From: Helianthus annuus
Taxonomy: Eukaryota; Streptophyta; Magnoliopsida; Asterales; Asteraceae
DNA length: 64,000 nt
Reading direction: 5' to 3'
NCBI RefSeq assembly: GCF_002127325.2
Contig: NC_035443.2
Coordinates: 30,679,930-30,743,929, forward strand
Part shown: positions 11,250 through 23,400 of the stretch, one piece after another
Layout of the letters: the number at the start of each line of letters is the position of its first letter
How positions within the stretch are numbered: position 1 is the first letter of the stretch
The notes under the pieces: generated by a model
The model's input: the letters and a program-made list of their open reading frames with translations, nothing else
Told to the model about the DNA's origin: nothing
The model's database searches: none
Made by a program: the position numbers and the translations under genes

Positions 11250-12266
11250 GTAATGATCTTCTCTCCACTACCTATTTTTTTCTAAGTATCGTTATGTGAA
11301 TCTGTGTGGGTTTGAATGTTTAACTATGCAAAACTGGCGAGTCGGGTTCGGTCAGGGGTCAGAACGGGTTTGGGTTAGAATGGCTCGGTCAAAACGGGTT
11401 ATGACAAAAATAGGTTTGAGTCAACACAATTTATGACCAAAATAGATCCGAGTCAGCCTTAATGCAGGTGAATGATCATAATCATAAAGTCATAATATGA
11501 TACAATCATTATGTTTTATAGCTATTTTGTTATGAGTATGGAGATTGATTTTGTTTGTGATGGGCATATTATGGTGGCGGAGCTCCTCCTCCATTATTTC
11601 CGTCCCCAAGTCATCATCATAATCGTATGTAGTTAGTTGTTTGTTAGATTTATGAATATATTGATGTACGCTTATGTAACCTATTTCAGCATCCTATGAT
11701 TCCACCATTTCCAGTTCCTTATCCAACAATTTTCCCCACCATAAGTTTATGCTCATTTTGGCACACCTGTGATAGTCCGCATAGCATCAAGTTTAAGAAA
11801 TGACAGTACCACTACTCAAAGGTGTATATTCATCATACATATTCTAAAATGGTTTTTAAAGTTTAATTTAATATAACCACTGTTTTTTTCTTTTTCAAAT
11901 CATGCTAATTTAATTATAAAACTTCAATATTAACAATGCTAAGAGTGAGAATCATGGTTTTTAGATGGTATTCAAGGGTTTCCTGAAGGTGCTCTTAGAC
12001 ATATAGTCTTTAACCGCATCTGGTGGTGCTTATAGGTATTAATATCATGATTTTTAGGTAGCCTTTGGTATGACGTAACGGAGAAGGGAATGGAATAACC
12101 CATTTAAGGGTAATAAAAATATGGAATGTTTGGTTGTTGAATGGAATGAAATCAAGTATTACCTAAGGAATCACTTTGTTAATAAGTAATTTATGCAATA
12201 TGTTACTTTTGTATTTATATTATTTATTATTTATACACTTTGTGATAATGTAAATTAAATTTTCCG
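11250..12266. other. Helitron 3' region, no gene assigned
   Basis: Contains a GGGTT/CGGGT-rich stretch (11336-11460), short proline-rich open pieces near 11570-11620 and 11690-11740 that might be more exon debris, and AT-rich subterminal sequence. Nothing identified. Confidence 0.4.
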
Positions 12267-12296
12267 ACCCGCGAAGTTCGCGGGTGATAACCTAGT
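12267..12296 (+). other. Helitron 3' terminal hairpin and CTAG end
   Basis: A near-perfect palindrome (12267-12285, 8-bp arms, 3-base loop) is followed by a short spacer, CTAG (12292-12295) and T (12296). This is the expected termination signal of rolling-circle Helitrons and marks the end of the gene-carrying element on the plus strand. Confidence 0.75.
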
Positions 12297-12859
12297 TTAA
12301 TCTATAAGTAAGAAGCGTTTTATATATTTGTTTATGAATATGAATTGCTTGTAAATTAAAGGATTTGAATCTAACTAATGCTTGGCAGTTGGCACGTATA
12401 TTTTCGTTAGAAATATTCGAATTCGTTACAGGAATTAAAAAATTGAATTGATTATAATTAGAACGTGTCAAAATAAATGGAATTTTCATAATTGAAAGAT
12501 GTGACACGTTAATTGGCTAAATTTCTTATATTTTATTTGGAAATTTGTTTAAAAAAAAAAGTTGAAATGTGGTGGTGAATGATGGAGGGGGAAATTCTCT
12601 TCATTTCATTACTTTCCTTCATTGTTTGGGAAAAAAAAATTAAATTCATTCACTTCAGAAAGAAAAAAATAAAAAAGAGTAGTTTGAAGAAATTAAATCG
12701 TTTTTAGAAAAACCATTCCAATTCTCTTCACAATCCAAACAAATATTATCCTTTGGATTTTCATATTCTGATTTCATAGAATTTATTATGGTTAGCGATA
12801 GAGAACGGTACGCCATATACACAAACAAATAATGAGATTTAGCATCACTTATGTGGTGG

Positions 12860-14005
12860 CAAAAGTGATGGGTTAGGCAGGTTTGGGTTATCAGTTAGGA
12901 TGAGTATAGGTTAGGATAGGTTTGGACTAGGATGAGTTTTTTAAGAAAAATGTTAGGATGGGTTTGGGTAAATATGAGTTTATTAAAGGTAAAGATGAGT
13001 TTGGGTAAAAAATTCAGAAAAATAAAAAAACTCAAAAAAATAAAAAAACATTTTAAAAAAAATGTAAAAAATAAATAAAATGTTAAAAAATATGAAAAAA
13101 GAAAAAATCCAAAAATTCAAAATGATTAAAAAAATAAAAGTCCCAAAAAAATAAAAAAATTCACAAAAATTAAAAAAACTAAAAAAATATAATAATGTAA
13201 AAAATCAAAAATAAAAAAATAAGAAAAAAGTAAAAAAAATACAAAAATACAAAAATTCTAAAAAAAGTTAAAAATTCAAAAAAAAATCAAAATATTCAAA
13301 AAAAAAAAGTTAAAAACTTAAAAATAAAAAAATAAAAATATAAAAAGCAAAAAATTTTAAAAATAAAAACTAAAAACTAAAAAAACAAAAAAAACAAAAA
13401 TAAATAAAAAAAATATTTTTATTTTGGATATTTTGATTTTTCAAATTTTTTTATGTTTCTAATTTCTTTTTTTTTAATTTTTTTAATTTTTTTTTATTTT
13501 CTGAATTTTTTTGGGATTTTTATAATTTTTATTTTTTTTTTGATTTTTTTAAACTTTTACTTTTTTGTCATTTTTTAAAATTTTTTTGATTTTTAATTCT
13601 TTTGTTTTGTTTATTTCTGACTTTTTTTGGTTTTTTATTTTTTATTTTTTTTTTCATTTTTTGATTTTTTGGATTTTTTAAAAATTTTTCTTTTTTTTAT
13701 TTTTAAATTTTTCTGATTTTTTTAATTTTTTAGATTTTGTTTTATTTGTTATTATTTATTTATTTATTATTTTTTTTGAGAAGTCATTGTCTACGAACAC
13801 TCGAATAGAATGAAGAATCTGCCTGTGATGCTCTTTTTAGAGTTACCCATTTGCCCAACATAATTCACGTCGTGACCCACGAATTATTTTAAATAGATAT
13901 CTTACAACCCATCCTGATCCATCCTTAATTATTTTCTTAACACATCCTGACCAATCCTCATTTTTAAAATGACTCATAATTACCCAAAAAACCCAAATAG
14001 GTTTT
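12860..14005. mobile_element. A-rich/T-rich foldback element
   Basis: The left arm carries repeated GGATGAG, TTAGGATGGG and TTTGGGTAAA words. The right arm carries their complements (ACCCATCCTGATCCATCC, CATCCTGACCAATCC, TACCCAAAAAACCC). Between them, about 400 bases of almost pure A-runs (13010-13410) are followed by about 370 bases of T-runs (13410-13780). The whole could fold into one giant hairpin. No target duplication was found by eye. It may be a decayed foldback transposon or MITE. Confidence 0.6.
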
Positions 14006-14699
14006 TATTGTCAGGCCTAGGCCTAGGTGTTAGATGAGTGTTTTTTAATGCCAGGTGGTATAATTTTATCATCTTGTTAGTAAAAAAAACAATCATGCTT
14101 CACATATCCTTCATGACGTGAACTTGCCTACGTTCAAACTCATTTTCATGTTCACATTGGATGATGACGTGGTCAGCAAGGGCAACGAATGGTCTAATTT
14201 TATTTGTAACGTATCAAACAGTTAGTAAGACTTGATATTTTGTGAGGCAGGTATCTGTGGTTTGAAGAGGTCCAATTTGTTGGCAGACATGCATACGTGT
14301 GTGAAAATGCAAAAGCAATTGATGTATAAGGATTTCTTTTTGATAAGTATTTATTTCATATATTGTGAAAATTATGAAATAAACTAATTCATTAACAGAG
14401 GACCCTCTTCAAGAATTTTTGAAAATTCGGAGACAGCCGAGAAAATTAACCGATAAAATATAATTTAGAATAAACTATAATTTGAGTCTTTGTGGTTAAG
14501 GCCTAATAACATGTTGAGTTCTTATTTGGCAAAATTGTCATTAAGGTAAGGAAATCACCCTTATCTTAATGGTGAAAAAATAGGCATGGTGGATTGAAAG
14601 TCGTCACAAAAGTAAGGAATTTACTTCTATTTTGGTGAGGTCGTTTCGTTTGTGAAATACGAGTGCCTTCGTGTCGTCAAATAGTTTCGCCTTAGGAAA

Positions 14700-14883
14700 G
14701 GCAATATATTAAGACCAAAAAAATAGATAAGAAGCAAGTTTAGGAAGAATCAAATAGTTTATGCAAGGTACGAGAATGGTCAAATAATGCACAAGTAACA
14801 CTCGTGCGGGTTTCTTAGCTATAAACTAGGTCAAACATGTCAGTTTTTCCTAATTCCATATAGTTATGGCTCTGATACCAATA
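14700..14883 (-). mobile_element. Leader remnant of a Ty3-type LTR element
   Basis: The last bases carry gctctgataccaat, the complement of the tRNA-iMet primer-binding site TGGTATCAGAGC, placed 2-3 bases before an LTR. The preceding text (tataaactaggtcaaa...ttcc.tatagttatggctctgatacc) resembles the leader at 56230-56290 of the chromovirus further right. So internal 5' leader sequence of a minus-strand element lies left of the LTR. Its left limit is unclear. Confidence 0.6.
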
Positions 14884-16985
14884 TGTCACACCCAACCGAT
14901 GACGGAAAATTCGAGGCGAGACGTAATAGACTGTTTAAAGACGCCAGAACACTAAATTTGCGATATAATTAAGATTCAAAATTTCATTTTTATATAATTG
15001 AATAACACCTTACATGGTTCAAGAAAATGGAAAATACAACAATCGGAAATTCAAGACTACAACATCATAATCGCATTAATAAATTAGGTGAGTTTCTAAA
15101 TCCACCCTAAGTAGTTTCTTGGGGAAGCACCATCAAACATTTCCTGCAACATGTATAAAATATCCGTCATCACAAATTATGTAGATGAGCATAGTAGTTT
15201 GTCTAGATAGCATAAGTATGAATAAAATCTCAAATCCACATGTTAATTGTATACTAAGTCATATAATCATACTAGCATGCATAAGCTAAACATCAATCCA
15301 AAGTGTCCACTAGCTTAATCTTATCACCAAGGTGAATAAGACCGTATTGATTGAATACTTAACAATGACCCAAAAAACATGGTGGTGTGCTAATTCTATA
15401 GCGTTATATATGTTAAGGGATGCTTTTTAAAGTTAATGATAGATAACATACATAAAATTTGTCCTAGTATGTATAAACAACTAGAATAACAAGTAAGCAT
15501 GTTTAAGGATTGAGTGTTTGCATAAGATTGATTATATGCGTGATTTTGATTTTAATAGGGATACATGTTGCAACCCAAATAGTGTTTAAAGCGTAAAATG
15601 GGTCAAGTATCAACTCACGGTTTGCGAAGATATTCTACAAAAAGCGAGTAGGCGGTCTTGAAGAATGGGGTCACCAAAGTTTACCCTAAAATGGTAAACA
15701 AAGATGTATGAGTATGAGGATTTTAGGATTGGAATATAAATGGGAAACTTATAAGTAAGGAAATACATAAAACATATCTTGCCTAGATACTTATTTGGAC
15801 ACTATTTGTAGTTTGTGTTTTTCATGAGTGTCACACCCATTAGAAGTCCAAAATAAGGAGTAAAAGACTTAGATATTTTCCACCTTAACACAGAACGTTC
15901 AACCTTGGTTTTGGTTGATATTATGGTTTGATTTTGGAGTTAAGTATTATAGGTATATACATAGATTATCATTATTTATATGGACAAATATTTGTCGTGT
16001 ATTGGAGGCAGGGTAATCCACTAACCTCAAGAATTCACCAATGCACAAAAAATATCAACGTGGATGATTCGGATGGTCTTCATAAGTAAACTATCTAATT
16101 CACTAAGTAACCAAGTGAGATATCACCTAGACGAGTACTTCCAACATTGCGAAATTGGAGGCTTGGTGTAGGTTTACTCACTTTATGACTTGGAGATTAC
16201 TTAGAGACTTACAAGAACTTAAAAGAAGGCATATGAACAGCCCTTCAACATGGAAGTTTGTTGATGACTTGGTTTGGTGCAAAAATGTTCCAAAAACAAA
16301 TTAAAGATGAACATGTTTATAAAGTTTAACAAAAATCCTCACTTGGACCTCAAAAAATGGTGGTATACCAACTTTGTTTACCAAGGTAAACATATGGTAA
16401 TAGTCCTAGAGGTTATCCAATGAAGGTGAAGAAGAAAAACAAGAAGAAAAGTGTAAGAAGGAAGACCAAAAGTCACTATTTTGGTTCTTGAACTTTCTAC
16501 CCAAAGTGGAAGAATTGGAAGATTAGAGAGTGTTTGAAAGTGACTTAGAAATTGTGAAAGTGTTTAGAAGGTGTTAGGGGTTGGTATTTATAAGCGGAAT
16601 AAGTGGTTTGGGTTTTAAATGAGTTGGTTGGAAGTTAGGATGGGGGAAATTTTATTTTTGGTCCTTGTGGTTGTTTTGTTGGTTATTTGGTGCCCAAAAC
16701 ACATAGTTAAGCATGTTTTTAAGGTTTTAAGGTGTACATAAGCATATGTGATGTATAAACACGTATGAATAACATTCCGAGAAAATATAATCTCGATGTA
16801 TGGCTCAGTTTTTAATTTAAAAAACGCGTATTTCGTGATTGTTTACGTATTATGCAAGTGTGAATAAACAAGAATGATACAAAATAGGTTTTCCATTATG
16901 ATCAATTCTTGAATTACAAAGGGTTGAAGATAGAATACGAATTAAAAATAAAATGGAAAAAAGCTTGAAAATACGGAATGTTACA
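14884..16985 (-). mobile_element. Ty3-type LTR with internal sequence on both sides
   Basis: The 2.1-kb LTR starts TGTCACACCC and ends GTTACA on the plus strand, like the LTRs of the chromovirus at 46-60 kb. Its left neighbour is a primer-binding site (normal beside a 5' LTR) and its right neighbour is gtctcccctacttgaggaaatttcg, the polypurine-tract side of a 3' LTR in the same minus orientation. One LTR with internal DNA on both flanks is expected in a tandem internal-LTR-internal product of unequal recombination. No second LTR copy is seen in the window. Confidence 0.65.
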
Positions 16986-17720
16986 GTCTCCCCTACTTGA
17001 GGAAATTTCGTCTCAAAATTTATTTAAGAGTTGGTTTCTAGGAAAGAGGTAAAAGGTGGTATTCTAGTGGTTGGATACGAGTGGTAACTAGTTAGATTAT
17101 TTGACTATGGAAGAGATTGTTGTCTAGTTACTATAAAGTATTACGTGAAAGCGTATAAATTGAAAGCAAGTTAAATGTGACATACAAAATCGGCTAACGA
17201 ATGTTTTGGCTAAATTGATGATTCATTGAGGTGTGGATAGATTAAACTATTTGGTTGGCTAATCCGAATACCTTTTTATTGATATTATATAATAATTTAT
17301 ATCGAGATAGTTGGTAAACGGGCAACAAGCTGCGCCGCTATCCAAATAAATAGATGACTTTGTAAGCTTAATCTGTTTGTTTAAAGATGGATTGAGGTCT
17401 TATCCATGAGTAAGTGGAAAAAAGTTGTAAAAATGGGTGGGTGCATGTTTAGGCGGTGGTAATGTGACCGGATTTAGAAAATAGACGACCAAAAAGGAGT
17501 GTTTTGGTAAATCACCTTGAAGAGTAATTAAGTGGGAAATTTCTAGGTGGATAAGGACGGAATCCTATAAAATGAGATGGCAAAAACCATAGTTGTGAGA
17601 AAAGATTTTATCGGTTGAGAATGAATAGTTGAAGTCTTAAGTGTGGAAGAGAAGGAAAATTTTAAAATCCCCTTGGCTAAATCGAGTTTGTGAGAATGGG
17701 TACTTTAATAAAGTGGATAC
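16986..17720 (-). mobile_element. 3' internal remnant of Ty3-type element (left part)
   Basis: Begins with the polypurine tract complement (ctcccctactt) and the gaggaaatttcg.ctcaaaattt block shared with 49790-49820. No pol motif remains in any frame. It is interrupted by a solo LTR at 17721-18304; where it ends beyond that is not clear. Confidence 0.5.
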
Positions 17721-18304
17721 TGTTAAAACTATGGTATTATGGTGAATCAACAACAAATCAACAAAGACAAACAACAAAATAGCGACAAAACGTGACAAAA
17801 CTCTTATTAACCCAAACCAGAAAACTTTGCCCCCCAAAAACCCTAAGATCTTACAAAAGTAAGATCTGAACAAAAGGAACGATACAACCAGTCTTGATGA
17901 TCATCAATTGATGATCATCTATACCAACAATACACCAGAGATCTCTCTAACAGATGAGAGATACAAAGATACAACGGAGAAGCAACCAACAAACCCTAAT
18001 CTATTACAGAGAAGTGAAAGTGAACAAATGAGAGAGATGATCTCAACAAGACTGATAACAGCCCTTTTATATTCTCGGTCACAGAACTTTACATCCAGGT
18101 CCACAACTTTAGCTTATGGCAATCGCAATCCTTCAATGTTACAGAAAGCACCCCCAGATATTTTATCCTGTTGCAACCAACTTGAACCGACTTAACAACT
18201 TCATGTAACAGACCAATAAATGCAGGCCCAAACTCAACATGAGCCCAATAATTAACAACATAACATAAGCCCAAATGGATGATAAAACATATAGTATTTT
18301 AACA
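17721..18304 (-). mobile_element. Copia-like solo LTR, target duplication GATAC
   Basis: A 584-bp LTR starts TGTTAAAACTATGG and ends ATAGTATTTTAACA on the plus strand, with extended inverted termini (TGTTAAAA/TTTTAACA). GATAC precedes it at 17716-17720 and follows it at 18305-18309, a perfect 5-bp duplication. On the minus strand a TATAAAA box (about 18070) lies in the right place for transcription toward lower coordinates. No internal region is present, so it is a solo LTR left by recombination. Short frames inside it are not genes. Confidence 0.85.
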
Positions 18305-18309
18305 GATAC

Positions 18310-19568
18310 TTAGGCTCAGAACTCATTAGATGAGGTTTAAATGGAATTTTGATTAAGTAGTTGAAAATAAATTTTGCTTTAAGATAAGTGACTACACGTT
18401 TTGAAAATTGTTAATCGGGTATCTATGTGTATCAAGTGAAACCAGTACATGTGAACAAGAGCACCCACAGGCTAACGGAGAAGTCAAATGAATGAACAAA
18501 ATCATAGTTGATGGGATATAAACATTCACAATCTTCTTTTGCCTAAGAAATTTGGTGGTTCTAAAGCATCTGTTGATGATGAACATGTGTTACTAATTTT
18601 CGTTGAACAGTTGGGTGATCGTTGTATTGTATCACTGTATTTGTGCATTTTAGGCTTTTAGCTTTATGGTGACTTCTTGTTGTAAATTTGAAAAGTTTTT
18701 CTTATTACTATCTCTTTTGGTTTAGGTGTTTTTGGGTGATCATGTGGCCGTTTTTGGTGTTCTTCATCCATATGGTGGCAATGATGAAACTAAAGATTAT
18801 TAATTTTAAATTATTAAATTCCAATTAAACAAAGAGTGCTATTTTTTAAGAGTAAATTGTTATTTTTGTTCATCTGGTTTGGTCATTTTCATCACTTCAG
18901 AAAAAGATTTTGGATGAATGTGACCAAACAACATTGACGATAATAGTAACAAGCTAGCTCACCTACTCACGAGCCGGAAACCCTCTACTTCTTGCTTGGG
19001 TTATAACTTTTTTAGTCAAGTTAGATCGACAAGTATTGTTGAGATCCCAATCGCAAGTTGATGTTGACCCGACTCAACTATATAAGGCCACCATGCCCAC
19101 CATCACCACTACATTTTAACATCATTACCAAATCAACAAGCATTGATTTGTCAAACAAGTGATCACAAATTTCAATTGTTATTTACAAATTTCATTTCCA
19201 TCTTCATTTTTGTTTCAAATGCCAATTTCTTTGACAAAATTAAATTACAAATCCATTTCATTAAAACTCCTACTCCTTTGACAATTTTAACTTCCAAATC
19301 TCATCATCATCATCATCACTAAATTCCACCAATAGCAAAGCTAAACAGCCTTACCTCTACCCCGTAGAAATAGAGAGGCTACTTCCAGTGAGACCCCCAA
19401 TCTATTTTTTTTTTTTAAATTACAATTCCTTTGGCAAATCCGGATTTACTACAAAATCATGTTAAAGAGCAAACTTGCAATTTCACATCCATAACTAGTA
19501 TAATTATATTAACAAGCAATATAAAAAAAAACAATTTATTTCATCCTAGAATAAGAGATCACAAGCAC
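18310..19568. other. Unassigned intergenic DNA
   Basis: No gene found. A CTATATAAG motif near 19079 followed by a CACCATGCCCACC word looks promoter-like, but no open frame of substance follows. The block at 19335-19405 (tctaccccgtagaaatagagaggctacttcc...gagaccc) is a word I recall from many plant introns and may be an old SINE tail. Confidence 0.35.
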
Positions 19569-19967
19569 TTAGGTGTTGTTTGTTTTTTAAAAGGTAAAAT
19601 GTCTGCAGTCTATGGACCACATCTGCAGAACAAGAGGTGGACCAAACCTCTACAATCTGCAAGAAGAAGCCTATTTGTTTTTTTAACGTATGTAAACTTC
19701 TAAAATAAATTGGTGGTGGTGTACGGACGGTGGTGGTGGTGGATGGTAATGGTGGTAGACGGTGGTGGTGGTGGTGGTGGTGATGGACGGTGGTGGATGG
19801 TGGTGATGGAAGATGGTGGACGGTGATGGTGGATGGTGGTTTTTAACCCTTTGTAGACGTTTTTTTTTAATGAAACGTCTTCGGAAAAACAAACAGTCTG
19901 CGCGTGGTCTGCGCCGCGCAGACAGAAGAGGTTGCGCGGAGCTTTTCTGAAAAAAACAAACACCTTA
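19569..19967. mobile_element. Tourist-like MITE carrying a GGT microsatellite
   Basis: The element at 19572-19964 (393 bp) is bounded by TTA at 19569-19571 and 19965-19967. Ends are GGTGTTGTTTGTTTTTT and the complement of a tail reading GGTGTTTGTTTTTTTCAG. Inside lies a (GGT/GGA)n tract at 19711-19850 and a palindromic GCGCGTGGTCTGCGCCGCGC block. It lies about 470 bp beyond the formin stop codon. Minus-strand frames through the microsatellite are poly-His/Pro artefacts. Confidence 0.75.
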
Positions 19968-20430
19968 ATCTTCAACCAAACATAAAAATTGCTTGTTTGC
20001 TTTTCAAAATATGTAAACAAGCAAGCCCCAAACACCCCTAACAAGTTTTCATTTTGATAACATTACCATCATCCTACTCACAAGATACATCAACTAGCCT
20101 ATGAAAAATGCCCTTGTACATCACTATATACAATCATTTCAAGCTTTCATCCTCCACTCAACAACGCATAAAGATCGAGGACAGTGGGTTTGTATCGAGA
20201 TTTTACAACAATTTACACGACTACGTTCTTCTTTTCTCTCAACAAATGGTACAACGGCGAGGGACCTGCTACCCTCTCCTTTTCCTAACCAAAAGTAACA
20301 AGTTATCAGCACATGCGTGTCGTCTTCGGTGAAATGATGATCATAACAGAAATATATGTTTTTTGTGTGGAAACATAGAACAAATGAAGAAACCAGATAT
20401 ACCTTATATATCAGGAAAAAGAACTATGGA

Positions 20431-23400
20431 CTAGTCCTCATCTGAACTTGAACTTGAACTGGAACTAAAACTATCCACACGTCTCATAGCAATGGCAGGA
20501 ATAAGTCGTTCATGTGGAACACGAAATGGGACTTTCTTTGTTTCTGATGCTTTCCCACTCGTTTCCTCAACGTCTTTCTTTTGACTCTCGGGTTGTGAAT
20601 CATCAGTTTCCTTATGTTGTGAATCGTCCTCTTCTTCTTTCGCAGGTTGTAAATCTTTATCTTCACGTGTCTCATGTTTCGAATCATCAGTTTTTTGTGT
20701 ACTAGAATCACCAGTTTCCTGTATCTCATGTTTCAAATCCTCAGTTTCTAGTGTCATATGTTGTACATCCCTGTTTTCACGCGTCTCATGTTGCACATCA
20801 TCAGTTTCACGTGTCCTAGGTGATGAAACATCTGCTGTTTGTGTCATCTTAGGTTCCGAAACATCTGATGTTTGTGTTGTCCTAGGTTCTGAAACATCTG
20901 ATGTTTGTGTTGTCCTAGGTTCTGAAACATCTGATGTTTGTGTTGTCGTAGGTTCCGAAACATCTGATGTTTGTGTTGTCCTAGGTTCTGAAACATATGA
21001 CGCTTGTGTCCTCTTAGGTTCTGATACATCTGACGTTTGTGCTGTCTTAGGTTCCGAAACATCTGACGTTTGTGATGTTTTAGGTTCTGAAACATCTGCC
21101 GTTTGTGTCATCCTGGGTTCCGAAACATCTTTTGTCTCGGACGACGAAACGTCTTTCTTTTCCGTCTGCTTAGACGGCGAACCATCTTTTTTCAGTGTCA
21201 TCTTAATCGGTCTCACGAGAGGATTATTCTTAATTTCTTTACACACTTTATCCAAAATAATTAAAAAATCGCGAACAATCACGAATAATCTCAACCCTTC
21301 ATCCTTCCCCGCCTGTCCATGAAAATAATCCGCTGTATCCTTCACAAGCGCCATTATTCTCTTTTCTTCCTCAAGCATCCACATCACATCCTTCTCCGCA
21401 TCCTGCGTAAAACTCGACAAAATCACCGAAAACTCATCCTCATCATCTTCATCGTCACCTTTTCCTTCATTTATGCTCTTCAGTTCCGTATTTAAAAACT
21501 CGCGTGCTTTTATAAGCGCGTGTCCGAATTTCGAAACCATGCCGGTCAACCCTTCGGCGTCAAGAATGGCGGCTTTTTTGACATCGTCAAGCTCGTTGCT
21601 CAAACTGGAAACCACTTCAAGGCCAAGATTGCGATAATATTCATCTGAATCTTGAGAAGTGTTAGCGGATTCTTCTAGAAGTTCATCGGAACTAAAGGAG
21701 GAGAGTTTTTTGGTCTGTTCAGCTGTTTTGGCAGCTCGTATACCTTCGGCCCGAATCATTTCGAGTACTACAAAATGCAAAAGAGTTGTTTTTCCGTCGA
21801 CACCTTTTACGTCGGCAAGTTTCAAGAGTGTGTCGAGTTTAAATGCTTGGGCACTCCCACGGAATGTTCCATCGTTCATACGATTCCCGGTTTTTAAAAC
21901 GGCTTCCAGGAGTTTAAGGAATAACCGGCTTTTCTTAAGTTGTATACAAGCAGCCTGTATATCAGAAGTTTGGTGGTTTTTATATACAAAATTAACCCCA
22001 AAAAAAAAAAAAAAACCCAAAAAAAAGTGTTCCATCGGTTTCACCTCTAAAGTTTGAAAGGACTCCTTCATCACATCTTGTTCCTCTTGAAGTGTGCACA
22101 TAAAAAGTAACGACTCGAGCCGTTTGTAGGCAAATGGTATTTCCACCAATCTTTTTAAAAACCGTTCTGCGGTTCCAAGGCGAGAAATATCCCCGTTATA
22201 TAGCCTTAGCTTCAATTCTTCTTCCCCGGTTGGTGCCATTTTTAGCAGAGTTTGAATAAGTTCTAACGGGAGCTCGCTTCCTAATTGAGTTCATATAGGT
22301 TAGAAATGATTACAAACTATAAAACACATGCTCAAGTTCAGAATTACCTTCTTTAAGTGCATCACAAACTTCATTTGTTGTCACATTAAGTGCTTTTAGA
22401 AGAATTGACAAATTTTGGGCCTTCTTCGGATCAAGAATTTGAACTAAATTCGAAGAGGGGTCTTGTGATGAAGTCTTCTTCTTGTTGTTGCTACCTTTGT
22501 TTTTCTCGGCAGCATTATTATATCCAAACAAATTTTCAATCATTTCTTCATTAAACCTGTTTATTAAGAAACACATTATGTTTTTCAAGCTTATTTCTTT
22601 ATAAACCTCAAGTGTAAATTGCATTTTACGTCCTTTAAGTTTGATCAATTTTGCAGGCGCTGTAATTTAACTAACAAAATTACTAGATGTCCTTTATGTT
22701 ACAATTTCTCATCAACCGGTGTCCTTTTGCCCTAACTCAGTTAAGTTTTTATGTTAATGCTTAACATGTGCCACTCACATGAGGGTATAATGGTCATTTT
22801 CACTTAAAATATACATTCCTCTTGAAGTTTCACGGGTAACTTTTATATTTTTTGTTTTAGTTATTAAGTGAAAATGTCCATTGTGCCCTCATGTGAGTGG
22901 CACGTGTTAACACTTAACAGAAAAAACTAACTGAGTTAGGGCAAAAGGACACCGCATGATGAGAAAGTGTAACATAAAGGACATCCAATGTAATTTTGTT
23001 AGTTAAAGGACAACGCCTGCAATTTTGCTCAAACTTAAAGGACGTAAAAATGCAATTTACCTTAAAACCAATGAATCACAACGTACTGGAATGACCCGGC
23101 TCGTATCTGACTCCAAACCATTGCTTGATCAGGGTTAGCCATGTTAACCTTATCCCAGAAGAACGGCTTTAGCTTAGCTTTGTTAGCGTCATCACCATCG
23201 ACCTCACCTGGTTCAGACGAAGGGCGGGAAGCTTTCAACCCCGGACCGGGCGGTCTAGGCGGTGGTCTACTGCCACCCGGTGGAGGCGGTGGGGCTGGAT
23301 TTTTCTTTAATGGTGGAGGCGGTGGTGGTGCTTTTCCAGCTAGCGGTGGAGGTGGTGGTGGCGGTGCAGGTGCAGGTGCAGCAGAAGGCGGTGGAAGCGG

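Larger units (their letters stand above)
3715..12295 (+). mobile_element. 8.6-kb gene-capturing Helitron
   Basis: The left end is A at 3714 followed by TC and a TATA-rich start (TCTATATCTATATA). The right end is a hairpin at 12267-12285 (acccgcgaa / ttcgcgggt), then tgataac, CTAG at 12292-12295 and T at 12296. A|TC...hairpin-CTAG|T without a target duplication is the Helitron signature. The interior holds no recognisable Rep-helicase. It does hold degenerate, correctly spliced-looking fragments of at least three and probably four unrelated plant genes, all on the plus strand like the element (listed separately), plus an internal direct duplication. The 5' terminus is only two bases plus style, so a somewhat different left border is possible. 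The 3' terminus is more secure. Confidence 0.65.

Noticed and set aside
19683..20044. His/Pro-rich minus-strand ORFs
   Set aside because: Translation of the GGT microsatellite inside a MITE.
20844..21095. [17 protein letters not shown] ORF
   Set aside because: Another frame of the formin 33-bp minisatellite; the formin frame is the one continuous with FH2.
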